From: an uncultured Planctomycetota bacterium
GTDB lineage: Bacteria; Planctomycetota; UBA1135; GCA-002686595
Reading direction: 5' to 3'
Assembly (NCBI GenBank): GCA_903928115.1
Contig: CAIYPP010000030.1
Location: 1 to 40,613, forward strand
DNA length: 40,613 nt
The translations under genes were made by a program, and so were the position numbers. The notes beneath the pieces are model-generated. The model was not told where the DNA came from. It did not search any database and saw nothing but the letters and a program-made list of their open reading frames with translations. Positions 6,733 through 16,300 of the stretch are shown piece after piece (positions within the stretch are counted from its first letter, which is position 1; the number at the start of each line of letters is the position of its first letter).

Positions 6733-7635
6733 TCAAAGAGCGAAGATGCGGTCCATGCGGGCCACGACGTCGCGCAGGTGTGCTTCGTCGCCGGCAGCAA
6801 CTTCCGCGGAAGCCCAGCCTGCGAAGCCCACTTCGTCGAGCGCCGCCATCAGCGCCTTCCAGTTCGCGTCGCCCTCGCCGAGCGCGACTTCGAAGCCCTT
6901 CCAAAGCCCCTCGCCGTCGCGGCGCTTGCGGCTGTAGTCCTTGATGTGCAGCTTGCAGAGGCGTGGTCCGAGGATGCGCACCCACTGCTCGCCATGCCCG
7001 TAGTTCACGATGTTCCCGCAGTCCAAGTGCCAGCCGACCCACGGACTCTCGAGCTCGTCGACGTAACGCGCGGCCTCGAGCGGCGAGAGCAGGAAGTCGT
7101 TCCACACGTTCTCGATGCCGATCTTGACCTTGAGCTCCGCCGCGAGCGGCAGCACGCGCCGCAGCTCGGCCTGCGAGCGCTCGTACGCGCTCTTGTAGTC
7201 GACGGTCGTGTTTACGATCGCCGGGACGAGCAGCACGCTGTCTCCGCCAAAGGCGTGACAGTCGCGCAGCGCCGTCTCCAGCGCCGCCACCGCCTCCGCA
7301 CGCACCTCCGCACTCGGATCCGCGAGCTGCTTGCGCCAATGCACCGAGTCGACCGTTCCGCACACGGCGAGGCCCGTAGCCTCGCGCGCCGCGAGTACTT
7401 CTTCGCGCGAAATCGGACTGGGGCTGTCGAGCTCGACACCCTCGAAGCCCGCGCGCGCAATGATCTCGAACTTTTCGCGCAGGGACTTGCCGTCGCGGCA
7501 CATGTAGAGCATCAGCGCCTTGCGCAGCTTGCGCTTCGGTGCGCTCCTCGCATCCTGCGCGCGCGCCTCGCGCAACCACAATGTGCCGAGTGCCAGAGCA
7601 CCGCCCGAAACCAAGAGCTTTCTGCGATCGATCAT
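6733..7635 (-). CDS. Tat-exported sugar phosphate isomerase/epimerase-like TIM-barrel protein
   Basis: A 300-residue protein of the xylose-isomerase-like (AP endonuclease family 2) TIM-barrel group, which isomerises or epimerises sugars using a divalent metal. The N-terminus MIDRRKLLVSGGALALGTLW is a twin-arginine signal, so the protein is exported folded. Likely metal or catalytic residues are Glu175 (GIENVWNDF), His203 and Asp205 (GWHLDCGN), His230 (LHIKDYS) and Glu278 (ASAEV), all in the usual barrel positions. The start at 7635 opens the Tat signal; TATCGT lies 7 nt upstream, implying a leaderless message. The DUF6265 lipoprotein follows 2 bp after the stop. Such exported isomerases are numerous in planctomycetes; the substrate is unknown. 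Confidence 0.88.
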   Translation of the reverse strand: MIDRRKLLVSGGALALGTLWLREARAQDARSAPKRKLRKALMLYMCRDGKSLREKFEIIARAGFEGVELDSPSPISREEVLAAREATGLAVCGTVDSVHWRKQLADPSAEVRAEAVAALETALRDCHAFGGDSVLLVPAIVNTTVDYKSAYERSQAELRRVLPLAAELKVKIGIENVWNDFLLSPLEAARYVDELESPWVGWHLDCGNIVNYGHGEQWVRILGPRLCKLHIKDYSRKRRDGEGLWKGFEVALGEGDANWKALMAALDEVGFAGWASAEVAAGDEAHLRDVVARMDRIFAL

Positions 7636-7642
7636 CGCTCCA

Positions 7643-7648
7643 ACGATA
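7643..7648 (-). promoter_or_regulatory. -10-like box (TATCGT) of the isomerase-lipoprotein unit
   Basis: TATCGT on the minus strand is 7 nt before the ATG at 7635. With normal -10 to start-site spacing, transcription would begin at or next to the ATG. No Shine-Dalgarno sequence is present. Confidence 0.45.
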
Positions 7649-7654
7649 CGCCGC

Positions 7655-9505
7655 TCAGCGCGCGAAGACGAGTTCGCGCACCTCGAGCCCGCGCGTCGTC
7701 TGAACCTCTTCGCGCACGAGCCCCCAGCGCGGCTCGAACCAGCGGCGCACGCCGGCGCTCGCATGGATCAGGCAGACCGGACGAAACGAGCGAAACTCCA
7801 TGAGCGAGTCGGCGTCGATCCCGAATGCGTCGGGCAGCGCCGTGTCGAGGTGCAACGGCAACACTGCGACACGCGTCGTCGGACCGAGCATTCGCAGGTC
7901 GAGGAGCGTCTCCCCGCTGCTCGCGAGCACGAACTCCCCGTCGCGGCGCTCGATCCGCAGCGTGACGCTCTCCAATTCCGTGCGGCCGTCTCCCGCGAGG
8001 CGGTCGCGCTGAATGCGCCAAGCGCCGTCGCGCGCCGACAGTGCGAGCTCGCGCGACCATTCGACGCGACCCTGCGCATCGACGGTGCGATACAGGCGCA
8101 GACCGTTGTCGCGCACGGGAAACCCCGAGTCCGGCTGCGAGAGACGCCACAGGAGCTCCAGCTCGCGCCGCCAGTCGCCGTGCTCCCCGGCCGGGGGCAC
8201 CTGCTCGATGCGCGACCAATCGGGCGGCACTTCGTTGCCCGGCTTGTCGTCCAACCAGCGCTGCGCGAAGGCCAAGAGCTCCAGATCTCCGCGCGCACCA
8301 CCGTCCAACGCGATCGAGCCGCTGCGAAGGCGCTCGGCCCACTCGCTAAGACCCTTCACGTCTCGCAAGAGCGCAAGGTCGAGTTGGCGGAACTTGAAGA
8401 GCGTGCGCCTCAACTCCGGCACGAGCTTCGGCGCGAGCTCTGCGATGTGAGCGCACCCGAACGTCGCGGAATGCTCGAGCGCCGCGGTCGAATCGAGCGC
8501 GCTCCAGCCCTTGGAGCACCTTGCCCAATCCGCGTCGTCTGCCGCGCGCAACACGGTGACCGCCGCATCGAATCGCGCAGCCAAAGCTGCGACGGTCGCT
8601 TCGACGATCGCGGCTCGCTCCGCGGCGTCCGCACCCGCCGACCACCACGCAAGCGGCGTCGCGGACTTGTCGGGGCGTTCCGTCCGCACCGACTCCAGCA
8701 GTTCTGTGGCGCGCCGGAGCGCCCCAACGTCGATCGGACCCGACTTCAAGCTCGCGTCGAAGCGTGCGAACGCATCGAGAGTCTCCGTCAGCTCGTCGCA
8801 CCAGCTCGCGCCGCCCAGTCCGAGCGCGACCAGCCCACGCGCCGATTCACGCACCTCCGCGACCTTCATTTCGCTCGCCGCGCGACAACCGCTGTCGAAG
8901 ATACGCGCGGCCCGCTCTTCATCCGTGACCGACGGTTCCCTCTGCGCGAGCGCACCTTCGAGTTCCGCGATTCGCGCCTCTGCGCTCACCACTGCCGTCT
9001 CGAGCTCGACCTTCCGAGTCGCCGCCTGCTCGAGCTCGCGCGCCACGCGCGCGGATTCCTCGCCGGCAACACGCTCCTGTGCGATTCGAACCTGCTCCTG
9101 CTCGGCGATGCGAAGCTGCAGCTCCGTTCGCTCCCGCAGCAGCGAGTCGCGCTCGATCGTCGACCTCGCGAGGTCGCTCCGCAGCGCCTCCGCCACGTGA
9201 TCCGGTTGCTGCGCGAGCACTTCCTCACCGCCTTGGAGCGCGAGCCACGTCGCCCCCGCACCGAGTGCCACTCCCGCGAGGAGCAAGGAGATTGCAGGGA
9301 AGCGGTGCCGCTGCGAGCGCGGGTACTCCGATGTCGGCGGCCCGAGCTCGGTGTTGGACTCCGTACGCGGCGTCCCGCGCGCCTCCGGCTCCTGCGGCAA
9401 CGGCTCGGGCGTCCACAGCACCTCGAACGGCGCCGGAGCGTCGCCGCGCTGCGTCTTGTCGTCGCGTTCTCCCACAGCCCCTCGTGCCGACCAGTCTAGC
9501 TGCAT
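7655..9505 (-). CDS. Single-pass membrane protein with coiled coil, unknown function
   Basis: A 616-residue protein. The start at 9505 is preferred over 9559 because GGGAG lies 6 nt before it. Residues 1-69 are hydrophilic and Pro/Glu-rich and probably cytoplasmic. Residues 70-91 (AISLLLAGVALGAGATWLAL) form a membrane span. Residues about 100-200 are a long heptad-patterned coiled coil (LRSDLARSTIERDSLLRERT, LEQAATRKVELETAVVSAEA). The remaining 400 residues look globular: a helical part, then a C-terminal part with LRLYRTVDAQGRVEWSRELA and repeated beta strands. I recognise no named family. It diverges from the ABC operon with 88 bp between starts, so shared regulation is possible, and a helper role for the transporter is only a guess. 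Confidence 0.8.
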   Translation of the reverse strand: MQLDWSARGAVGERDDKTQRGDAPAPFEVLWTPEPLPQEPEARGTPRTESNTELGPPTSEYPRSQRHRFPAISLLLAGVALGAGATWLALQGGEEVLAQQPDHVAEALRSDLARSTIERDSLLRERTELQLRIAEQEQVRIAQERVAGEESARVARELEQAATRKVELETAVVSAEARIAELEGALAQREPSVTDEERAARIFDSGCRAASEMKVAEVRESARGLVALGLGGASWCDELTETLDAFARFDASLKSGPIDVGALRRATELLESVRTERPDKSATPLAWWSAGADAAERAAIVEATVAALAARFDAAVTVLRAADDADWARCSKGWSALDSTAALEHSATFGCAHIAELAPKLVPELRRTLFKFRQLDLALLRDVKGLSEWAERLRSGSIALDGGARGDLELLAFAQRWLDDKPGNEVPPDWSRIEQVPPAGEHGDWRRELELLWRLSQPDSGFPVRDNGLRLYRTVDAQGRVEWSRELALSARDGAWRIQRDRLAGDGRTELESVTLRIERRDGEFVLASSGETLLDLRMLGPTTRVAVLPLHLDTALPDAFGIDADSLMEFRSFRPVCLIHASAGVRRWFEPRWGLVREEVQTTRGLEVRELVFAR

Positions 9506-9575
9506 CCGAAACTCCCGCTCGGCCGTAAATTCCAAGCGAAATCCGCGCGCTGCTTGCAAGCCCGTCCGCGCGCGT

Positions 9576-9581
9576 CATCCT
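9576..9581 (+). promoter_or_regulatory. -10-like box (CATCCT) before the ABC operon
   Basis: CATCCT lies 12 nt before the ATG at 9594 in the same context as the TATCCT boxes elsewhere in the window. It deviates at the first position, and no -35 is evident. Confidence 0.35.
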
Positions 9582-9593
9582 CGCAGCGCCCCA

Positions 9594-10532
9594 ATGTCCG
9601 AGCCCGTCATCGCGATCACCGACCTCGTCAAGCGCTACCGCACCGTGCGAGCGCTCGACGGACTCTCGCTGGAGCTCCCCGGCGGCCCCGTGGGCCTGCT
9701 CGGCCCCAACGGCGCCGGTAAGACGACGCTGATCAAGCTGCTGCTCGGCCTGATCGAGCCCGACGAGGGCAGCGCCCGCATCCTCGGCCTCGATCCTTCC
9801 AATCGCACCGACCAGATCGAGCTGCGCCGTCGCGTCGGCTACATGCCCGAGAGCGACTGCCTGCTGCCGGGAATGAACGCGGTCGAGATGGTGAGCACGC
9901 TCGGCCGCATCACGGGCCTCTCGCCGGCAGATGCGATGACGCGTGCGCACGAATCGCTCGACTATGTCGGCCTCGACGACCAGCGTTATCGCCCGATGAG
10001 CGACTACTCGACGGGCATGAAGCAGCGCGTGAAGCTCGCGCAGGCGCTCGCGCACGATCCCCCGCTGCTCTTGCTCGACGAACCCACCAACGGCCTCGAT
10101 CCGAAGGGCCGTCGACACATGCTCGACCTCGTGCACGACCTGGGGCACGCTCAGCAAAAGCATGTGATCCTCTGCTCGCACCAGCTGCCGGACGTCGAGC
10201 GCACCTGCGAGCACGTCGTCGTGCTCAACCGCGGCCGCGTGATCGAGAGCGGCTCGATCGCAGAGCTCACGAGCTCGGATGAGCACGTCGTCCGCGTACG
10301 CGTCGGCGGCGACGAGTCCAGCTTCGAGCGCGCGCTCACGCAGGCTGGATTCAGCTGCACGCGCACAGGCCCGGGAGCCCTGCGCATCGCCGCGAAGATC
10401 GACGATGCGGACTCGCTCTTCGAGCTCGCTGCGCAGAGCGGTGCTTGGCTCGAGGGTGTCGAAGACGTGCGCTCGTCGCTCGAGGACGTCTTTCTGCGGC
10501 TGCTACGCGAGTCACAAGGAGAAGCGCGATGA
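9594..10532 (+). CDS. ABC transporter ATP-binding protein (ABC-2 type)
   Basis: A 312-residue ATPase that powers the membrane protein encoded next. It has the Walker A GPNGAGKTT (residues about 38-46), Q-loop region VGYMPES (where Q is replaced in the usual YxPQ/E motif by E), ABC signature YSTGMKQR, Walker B LLLLDEPTNGLDP and the switch histidine in ILCSHQLPDVE. A C-terminal domain of about 85 residues with an SLEDVFLRL motif is typical of ATPases that serve ABC-2 exporters and Gld/Nos-like permeases. The start at 9594 removes an antisense-derived lead. The stop overlaps the permease start as ATGA, so the two are translationally coupled. The substrate is unknown. Confidence 0.93.
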   Translation: MSEPVIAITDLVKRYRTVRALDGLSLELPGGPVGLLGPNGAGKTTLIKLLLGLIEPDEGSARILGLDPSNRTDQIELRRRVGYMPESDCLLPGMNAVEMVSTLGRITGLSPADAMTRAHESLDYVGLDDQRYRPMSDYSTGMKQRVKLAQALAHDPPLLLLDEPTNGLDPKGRRHMLDLVHDLGHAQQKHVILCSHQLPDVERTCEHVVVLNRGRVIESGSIAELTSSDEHVVRVRVGGDESSFERALTQAGFSCTRTGPGALRIAAKIDDADSLFELAAQSGAWLEGVEDVRSSLEDVFLRLLRESQGEAR

Positions 10533-11443
10533 CCGCGACGACGCACACCGAGATCTATCGCAAGCTGAAAGGTCAGCTCGAGCCGTCGCGCTTCGCCGCG
10601 CTGCACCTGTGGCGCGCGCGCATGATGGTTGCGTTCAAGCGCAAGCTCCCGCTCCTGCTCTTGTTCGTCCCGCCGTGGATCTCCGGGATCGTGTTCTCCT
10701 TCGTGGTCTACAGCAAGTTCACGCTGGAGCAGGGTATGGGCTCGCCGATCCCCGGGACCACCGGTGGCCCGGCAGGCAGCATGGTCGGCGTCCTCGCGGG
10801 CCAGCTGATCCAAGTCCACGACCAGATCGTGATCTTCACCTACGTGAGCCGCGTCTTCGCGCTGCTCGCGATCGCGTGGTTCGGTGCCGGACTCGTGTGC
10901 GAGGACCAGCGCGCCGGAGCGCATCTTCTCTACTTCTCGCGCCCGCTCTCGCGCTTCGACTACTTCCTCGGGCACTTCCTGACGATTTTCACGTTCGGCG
11001 CGATCGTCACGATCGGCCCGGTGCTGCTCATCGGGCTCGTCGCCGTCTTCTCGTCTCCTGACTACGCGTTCCTCACCGAGAAGTGGGACGTCTTGCTCGG
11101 TTCGGTCGGCTACGCCGCGCTCAACGTGACCGTGCTCAGCATGATTGCGCTCGGCATTTCGTCGCTCGCCTCTCGCAAGTCCTACGCGCTCGCCGGCGTG
11201 TTTGCGTTCGTCCTCGGCAGCGACTCACTGGGCGCGATGTTCGCGGGCACCCAAGGCGAATCGGACTGGTCCATGCTCGGCGTGCTGATGAACCTGCGCC
11301 GCCTCGCGGACTGGATGATGAACGCCAACCAGTCGCGCTTCGAGTGGAACCCGTGGTACTCCGTCGCGATCCTCGGCGGGCTCGCCGCACTCGGCGGGCT
11401 CCTCGTCGCACGGCGCCTGCGCCGACTGGAGGTCGTCGCGTGA
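10529..11443 (+). CDS. ABC-2 type transporter permease
   Basis: A 304-residue membrane protein whose ATG overlaps the upstream ATPase stop, with AAGGAG 7 nt before it. Hydrophobic spans include LLLLFVPPWISGIVFSFVVY (about 40-60), VFALLAIAWFGAGLV (about 110-125), a pair near 150-190, ALNVTVLSMIALGIS, and a final span AILGGLAALGGLLVARRL before a basic tail. The motif CEDQRAGAHLLYFSRPLSR matches the ABC-2 pattern in which an acidic residue and a short amphipathic helix precede a PLSR/PVSR turn. The stop overlaps the next gene's GTG. With its ATPase it forms one half of a two-module operon; the substrate is unknown. Confidence 0.9.
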   Translation: MTATTHTEIYRKLKGQLEPSRFAALHLWRARMMVAFKRKLPLLLLFVPPWISGIVFSFVVYSKFTLEQGMGSPIPGTTGGPAGSMVGVLAGQLIQVHDQIVIFTYVSRVFALLAIAWFGAGLVCEDQRAGAHLLYFSRPLSRFDYFLGHFLTIFTFGAIVTIGPVLLIGLVAVFSSPDYAFLTEKWDVLLGSVGYAALNVTVLSMIALGISSLASRKSYALAGVFAFVLGSDSLGAMFAGTQGESDWSMLGVLMNLRRLADWMMNANQSRFEWNPWYSVAILGGLAALGGLLVARRLRRLEVVA

Positions 11444-12360
11444 GCGCGCTGGTCGTCGCCGACAAGGTCGGCTGCTGGTACGGACAGGTCGTCGGCCTCT
11501 CGGAGCTCACGCTCACGATCGAAGGCGGCATCACCGGCCTCGTCGGGCCGAATGGCGCAGGAAAGAGCACGTTCCTGAAGCTCGTCGCCGGCGAGCTGCG
11601 GCCCGCGCGCGGCGAGATTCGCGTGCTCGGCCATGCTCCGTTCGCCAACCGCGAGTACTTCGCCCGCGTCGGTTTCTGCCCGCAGCAGGAGGCGATTTGG
11701 GATGACATGACAGGCCTCGAGGCCGTCGAGTTCCTGATGCGACTGCATGGCTACGCTCCGGCCGAGGCGCGGCGACGCGCCAATGCGGCGCTCGATCGCG
11801 TGGGGCTGCTCGACGCGCGCACGCGCCGCACCGGCGGCTACTCGAAGGGCATGCGCCAGCGCACGAAGATCGCGCAGGCGATCGCGCACGATCCGGAGCT
11901 CGTCGTCGCGGACGAGCCGCTCAACGGTCTCGACCCCGTCGGTCGCGCGGAGATCCAGCGGCTCTTCGCGGAGCTCGGCGCATCCGGAATGAACGTGATC
12001 GTCTCGAGCCACGTGCTGCACGAAGTCGAGGCGCTCACGCCGAGCATCGTGCTCTTCCACCGCGGCCGCCTGCTCGCTCAGGGACCCGTCACGGAGATCC
12101 GCAGGCTGCTCTCGCGCCATCCGCGCCGCGTCGAGCTTCGCTCGCGCGACGCCCGTCGCCTCGCTGCTGCGTTGATCGGGCTCGAACCCGTCTCGTCCGT
12201 GCGCATCGCCGCCGACGGCCGCATCTCGATCGAGACCGGGGATGTGGAGCGCTTCTTCCGCGAGCTCACCGCCCTCGCCCCGCGCGAGCGCGCCGGTATT
12301 CGCTCGGTGGAAAGCCACGACGCCAACCTCGAAGCCGTCTTCGACTATCTGGTGGGATGA
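11440..12360 (+). CDS. ABC transporter ATP-binding protein (second ATPase of the operon)
   Basis: A 306-residue ATPase starting at GTG 11440 (GTGA overlap with the permease stop, GGAGG 7 nt upstream). It shows Walker A GPNGAGKST, Q-loop VGFCPQQEAIWDDM, signature YSKGMRQR, Walker B LVVADEPLNGLDP and the switch histidine in VSSHVLHEVE. Its C-terminal extension (about 220-306) ends in NLEAVFDYLVG, again typical of ABC-2 export ATPases. It differs enough from the first ATPase that the pair is not a recent duplication. Coupling to the following permease by ATGA suggests two ATPase-permease modules acting as one heteromeric exporter. Confidence 0.93.
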   Translation: MSALVVADKVGCWYGQVVGLSELTLTIEGGITGLVGPNGAGKSTFLKLVAGELRPARGEIRVLGHAPFANREYFARVGFCPQQEAIWDDMTGLEAVEFLMRLHGYAPAEARRRANAALDRVGLLDARTRRTGGYSKGMRQRTKIAQAIAHDPELVVADEPLNGLDPVGRAEIQRLFAELGASGMNVIVSSHVLHEVEALTPSIVLFHRGRLLAQGPVTEIRRLLSRHPRRVELRSRDARRLAAALIGLEPVSSVRIAADGRISIETGDVERFFRELTALAPRERAGIRSVESHDANLEAVFDYLVG

Positions 12361-13250
12361 TGTCGTTCCTGCGAACCACGCTGCTCTTCTGGCGCACCTA
12401 CCTGCCCCGCGTGCTGCGCGCGCGGCGCACGCTGATCGTCGCGCTCGGCTTCGCGCTCTTGCCGCTCATCGCCTACGTGCTGCTGAAGGTGGTGAGCCAC
12501 GGCCCGTCACCGATCGAGGCCTTCCTCTATCCGTCGTTCATCATGCTGCTCTCCGTGCTCGTGCCGCTCGCCGCGGTGATCACGGGCTCGGCCGTGATCT
12601 CGGAGGAGGTCGACGACCGCACGATCACGTACCTGCTCACGCGGCCGATCTCGCGCGCGAGCATCCTCGTCGGCCGCTGGCTCGCGTCGGCCACCGTGCT
12701 CTTGATGCTTACGGCGGGCAGCGTCGGCGCGCTCAAGGTCGTGGTCGAGTCGCAGGCGCCGACTTGGAAGAAAGCCGAGCCGCGCACCGTCGAGTGGACC
12801 AACCGCCGCGGCGAGAAGCGCACGCGCGTCATCGACCGCGACATTCCGCAGGTCTTTCTCGACGCGATGCCCGAGGGCAAGCTGCCGGACGGCATCTTCG
12901 AGACGATTCTGATCGCGGCGGTGCTTGGCTCCGCGGTGTACTCGGCGCTGTTCGCCGCACTCGGCACGTTCAACCGACACCCGATGATCGTCGGTCTCGG
13001 CTACGCCTTTGCGATCGAGGGCTTCCTCGCGAATCTGCCCGGATCGAGCCAGTCGCTGACCGTGCAGTTCTACCTGCGCAGCTTGCTCGTGAACGAAAAC
13101 CCGGAGCTGTGGAAGCTCGTCGCCGAGGCCCAGCTGCAAGAGCCCGACCCGACTCGCACCGCCCTGCTCACGCTCGCCGCAATCCTCGTCGGCAGCCTCG
13201 CCCTCGGCAGCCTCGTGATCTCGCGCCGCCAATTCGTGCTCAGCGCGTGA
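12357..13250 (+). CDS. ABC-2 type transporter permease (second permease of the operon)
   Basis: A 297-residue membrane protein beginning ATGATG at 12357-12362, overlapping the ATPase stop; either ATG could be used. Spans include TLIVALGFALLPLIAYVLL, FIMLLSVLVPLAAVITGSAV, a third near ATVLLMLTAGSVGAL, one at IAAVLGSAVYSALFAALG, and a last LLTLAAILVGSLALGSLVI. ISEEVDDRTITYLLTRPISR is the ABC-2 consensus seen in bacitracin- and Nos-type permeases. A hydrophilic, basic external loop (about 135-170) interrupts the spans. It is the last gene of the unit, and a hairpin follows 15 bp after the stop. Confidence 0.9.
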   Translation: MMSFLRTTLLFWRTYLPRVLRARRTLIVALGFALLPLIAYVLLKVVSHGPSPIEAFLYPSFIMLLSVLVPLAAVITGSAVISEEVDDRTITYLLTRPISRASILVGRWLASATVLLMLTAGSVGALKVVVESQAPTWKKAEPRTVEWTNRRGEKRTRVIDRDIPQVFLDAMPEGKLPDGIFETILIAAVLGSAVYSALFAALGTFNRHPMIVGLGYAFAIEGFLANLPGSSQSLTVQFYLRSLLVNENPELWKLVAEAQLQEPDPTRTALLTLAAILVGSLALGSLVISRRQFVLSA

Positions 13251-13264
13251 TCGACCCAAAGGGA

Positions 13265-13294
13265 CTCGGAGCCACACGAGCGTGGGGCTCCGAG
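13265..13294. terminator. Hairpin between convergent ABC units
   Basis: A perfect 9-bp stem (CTCGGAGCC at 13265-13273 with GGCTCCGAG at 13286-13294) lies between the stop of the plus-strand operon (13250) and the stop of the minus-strand fusion gene (13326). There is no strong T-run on either side, so it may act as a weak or bidirectional terminator. Confidence 0.5.
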
Positions 13295-13325
13295 CTTCTG
13301 CTCGCCAGACGGCGTGCCTCGCGCC

Positions 13326-16300
13326 TTACTTCGCGATGTCGCGCTCGGCAGCCTTGCGGTTCAGCATCAGCGTGCGCACGTCGGGATCGACGAGCACCTT
13401 TTTCGGCTCGAACTCCGACGCGATCACGAGTTCGAGAACCTCGCCGGCAGTGAGGACCCTCTGCGCCCTCGCGTCGGCGTACTCACTGCGCTGCGTGGCC
13501 GCTGCCGCGCGCTCCTCTGCGGTGCGCGCGAGTTCCGCGTCCGGCCAGCGCTCTTCCCCATTCGTGACGGCCACTTCGAGCGGAACCGTTCCCGTGCCGA
13601 CGTTGCGAACCTTCACCGTGGTCTGCCAGCGGCCTTGCTCCGACGTCGGCGGGATGCACTCCGCGGACTCGACCTTGAACTCCGGCACCACGACGTCGAA
13701 GAACCACTGCTGAACGAACGCGTCGAACGCCGCGACGTCGGGCGCGTGCGGACGCAGCGCCTCGACGAAGTCCTGCAGGAGGGGAAAGTCGGGACCGACG
13801 AGGAACTTGCCGATGAACTCGCGCACACCGGCGTCCATGCGCTCCTCGCCCATGTGCTCCATCAACATCCAGAACACCCAGCCGCCCTTGTCATAGGTCA
13901 CGGTGCCGTCGCCGCGGCGCGACCCGTCGATCTCGACCAGCGGCAGCTCGTCGTCGGCGCTGCGCGTGTTGCCGTAGGTGAACTCGATCTCACGCAGGAA
14001 GCCCATGCGTGCGCGCTCGCCGCGGAGCTTCTGCGTCAGTCGAGCCGTCGACCAGTGCGCCATGCCCTCGCTCAGGATGTTCCCGCCGGGACCGTCACCG
14101 GGTCGCAGGATGTTCCCCCACCACTGGTGCGCTGCCTCGTGGGCCGTGACCATGAAGGGCGTGTCCTGCTCGGGCGTCGGCTTCGACAGAAAGCCGAGTC
14201 CCTCGCTGAAAACGATGTTCGTCGGGAAGCCCTGTGCATAGCCGGCGAGCGCCGGGAACTCGCTGACGCGGAGCTCCTTCCACGGATACTCGCAGAACCA
14301 CTTCGAGTACCACTCGCGCGAACCGTCGAGCGCTTCGAGCATCGTCGGCACGTTGAATCCGTGCTCGGGCAGGTGCCAGATGGCCGTGGACTTCCCGCGC
14401 GACTCCACCCAGCGACCTGCGACGACGTTGATCGCCATGATCGGGTGATCGGACTCCCAGCGCATCGTGCGCACGCCGTCGACAACGCTGTCCTCCGTGC
14501 ACACGCCAGGCATGTTCGCGCGGAACTCTTCCGGAATGCGGACCACGGCCTTCAACACGGTCTCGCCGCCCGTACCGAAGGAAGTCTTCGTGACCTTCTT
14601 CCAGTCGTCTGGTGCGGACCGCTTCGGCTCAGGCACTCGCTCGGGATCCTGCCCCACGCCATCGACGAAGCCGACCAGCGGCAGGAAGCTCGGTCCGAAG
14701 CTGTTGAGCAAGACTGCGGAGCGTAGGACGAACTCGCCCGCCCCCGCCGGATTCTTGGGGGTGCCACGCGCCGGTACGACGTGGCGAAAGCCGAGCTCGA
14801 GGCTCGCACCGGGCTCGAGCGGCTCCTTCGGCGTGAAGACCCAGAGCCCCGCGCGGTTCGCGACGCGCTGCGCCCACGGGCTCCGCTTGCGCTCTCGACC
14901 CAACCTCTCGTCGTTCCACTCCTCGCCCTCGAAGGTGAAGACCAGCTCGGTGAACTCGCGAGCCGGAGTCAGTGCGAGCTGCCGCAGCGGCGACTCCGTG
15001 CGATTCGTGAGAACGTACGTCCCCTTCACTGCGATCGTGCCCGCCTCCGGTTCGATTCCGAGCTCGAGGTCCGCGGCAGTGATCAGCGGTGCCGGCGCGT
15101 CCCGCCAAGTGCGATCGTTCGCCACGTAGTAGTCGCGCTCGAATTTCTCCGCAGGGCTGCCCGAGGGCCCGCTGCGCACCATGAGCGCGAGCGCGGTCCC
15201 GCAGACGAGCGCGGGCGCGCCGAACACGAGGAGGCGAGCCGAGCGTCGCCACGCACGCGACCACTGCAGTCGCGACGTGATGCCCTGCGGGTCGGGGATG
15301 CGCCGACGCCACCACTCGAGGGCAGCGTGCAGCATGAAGAGCCCGACGAGCACCCACAGCACGCGATTGAGGACCATCGCGTGGGCATCGAGCGGCAGGA
15401 ACTCGAAGTCCGTCCAGCGCATGCCTCCCCACAAGTGCCAGTTGAACACCCAGTTCATCCAGCCTTGGACGACGCACCAGCCCGTGAGTGCGAGCACGCC
15501 GATGCCCAGCACGTAGCTCGCCCAGCGGTTGCGAAACTGGCTCCAGAGCAGCGTCAGGAAGCACATCCACGCGAAGAGCGTGGCGGAGAGCAGCGCGCCC
15601 CACGCCAGCAGGAACGGCATGGGCGAAGGCGGTAGCCAGATTCCGGAATCGAAGTACTGCACGGCACTCGCGACCGCGAGAGTGCTCCACACCGCTCCGA
15701 GGATCATCAGCACGACCGCGACGGCGCAGGCGAGCATCTTGCCGACGACGAGCGACGCGGTCGGTGCCGGGCTCGCGCCGACGATCGCAGCGATGCGCAC
15801 GCGATCGTCACGCCCAAGGCTCTCCGTGAAGTAGTAGAGCACCATCAGGAGCGAGAGCAGCGTCACCGTGTTGTACGACTCGGCAGCGAAGGTGCCGGCC
15901 GAAACCAGATTCGGCGTGTCGAAGGGACCGGGCACGAAGGTGAAGCCTGCGCACTGCAGCGCGATCAGCGGGATGAAGATCCACAGTCCCGGCGAGCGCC
16001 GCAGCTCGCGCGCTTCGGCCCGAAAAGCGTCGAGTGCCGTGGCGAGCGCTCCGGGTGCACCGCGTTCCTGCTGCAACATGCCGAGCGAGGCGAGGGTGCG
16101 CTGCGCTGCGGGAGCCGCGTCCCGCGCTCGTCCCGCGACATCCGCCGCAGCGAGGATGGACGCACGCTCCTCGTTCGAGACAGTGTGCGGGGCCCGCCAG
16201 CGACGCTCTTCCCGCCGCGCGGCCCAGAGCAGCAGGAGCGCCCCGAGGGCGACCATGCCCAAGCGCTGCACCGCGACCCACGCATCCAACGTCAGCGGCT

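Noticed and set aside
6233..7579. Single 448-residue minus-strand ORF spanning two genes
   Set aside because: Its first 280 residues are an out-of-frame shadow of the Tat isomerase; only the last 165, starting at 6730, are a real protein.
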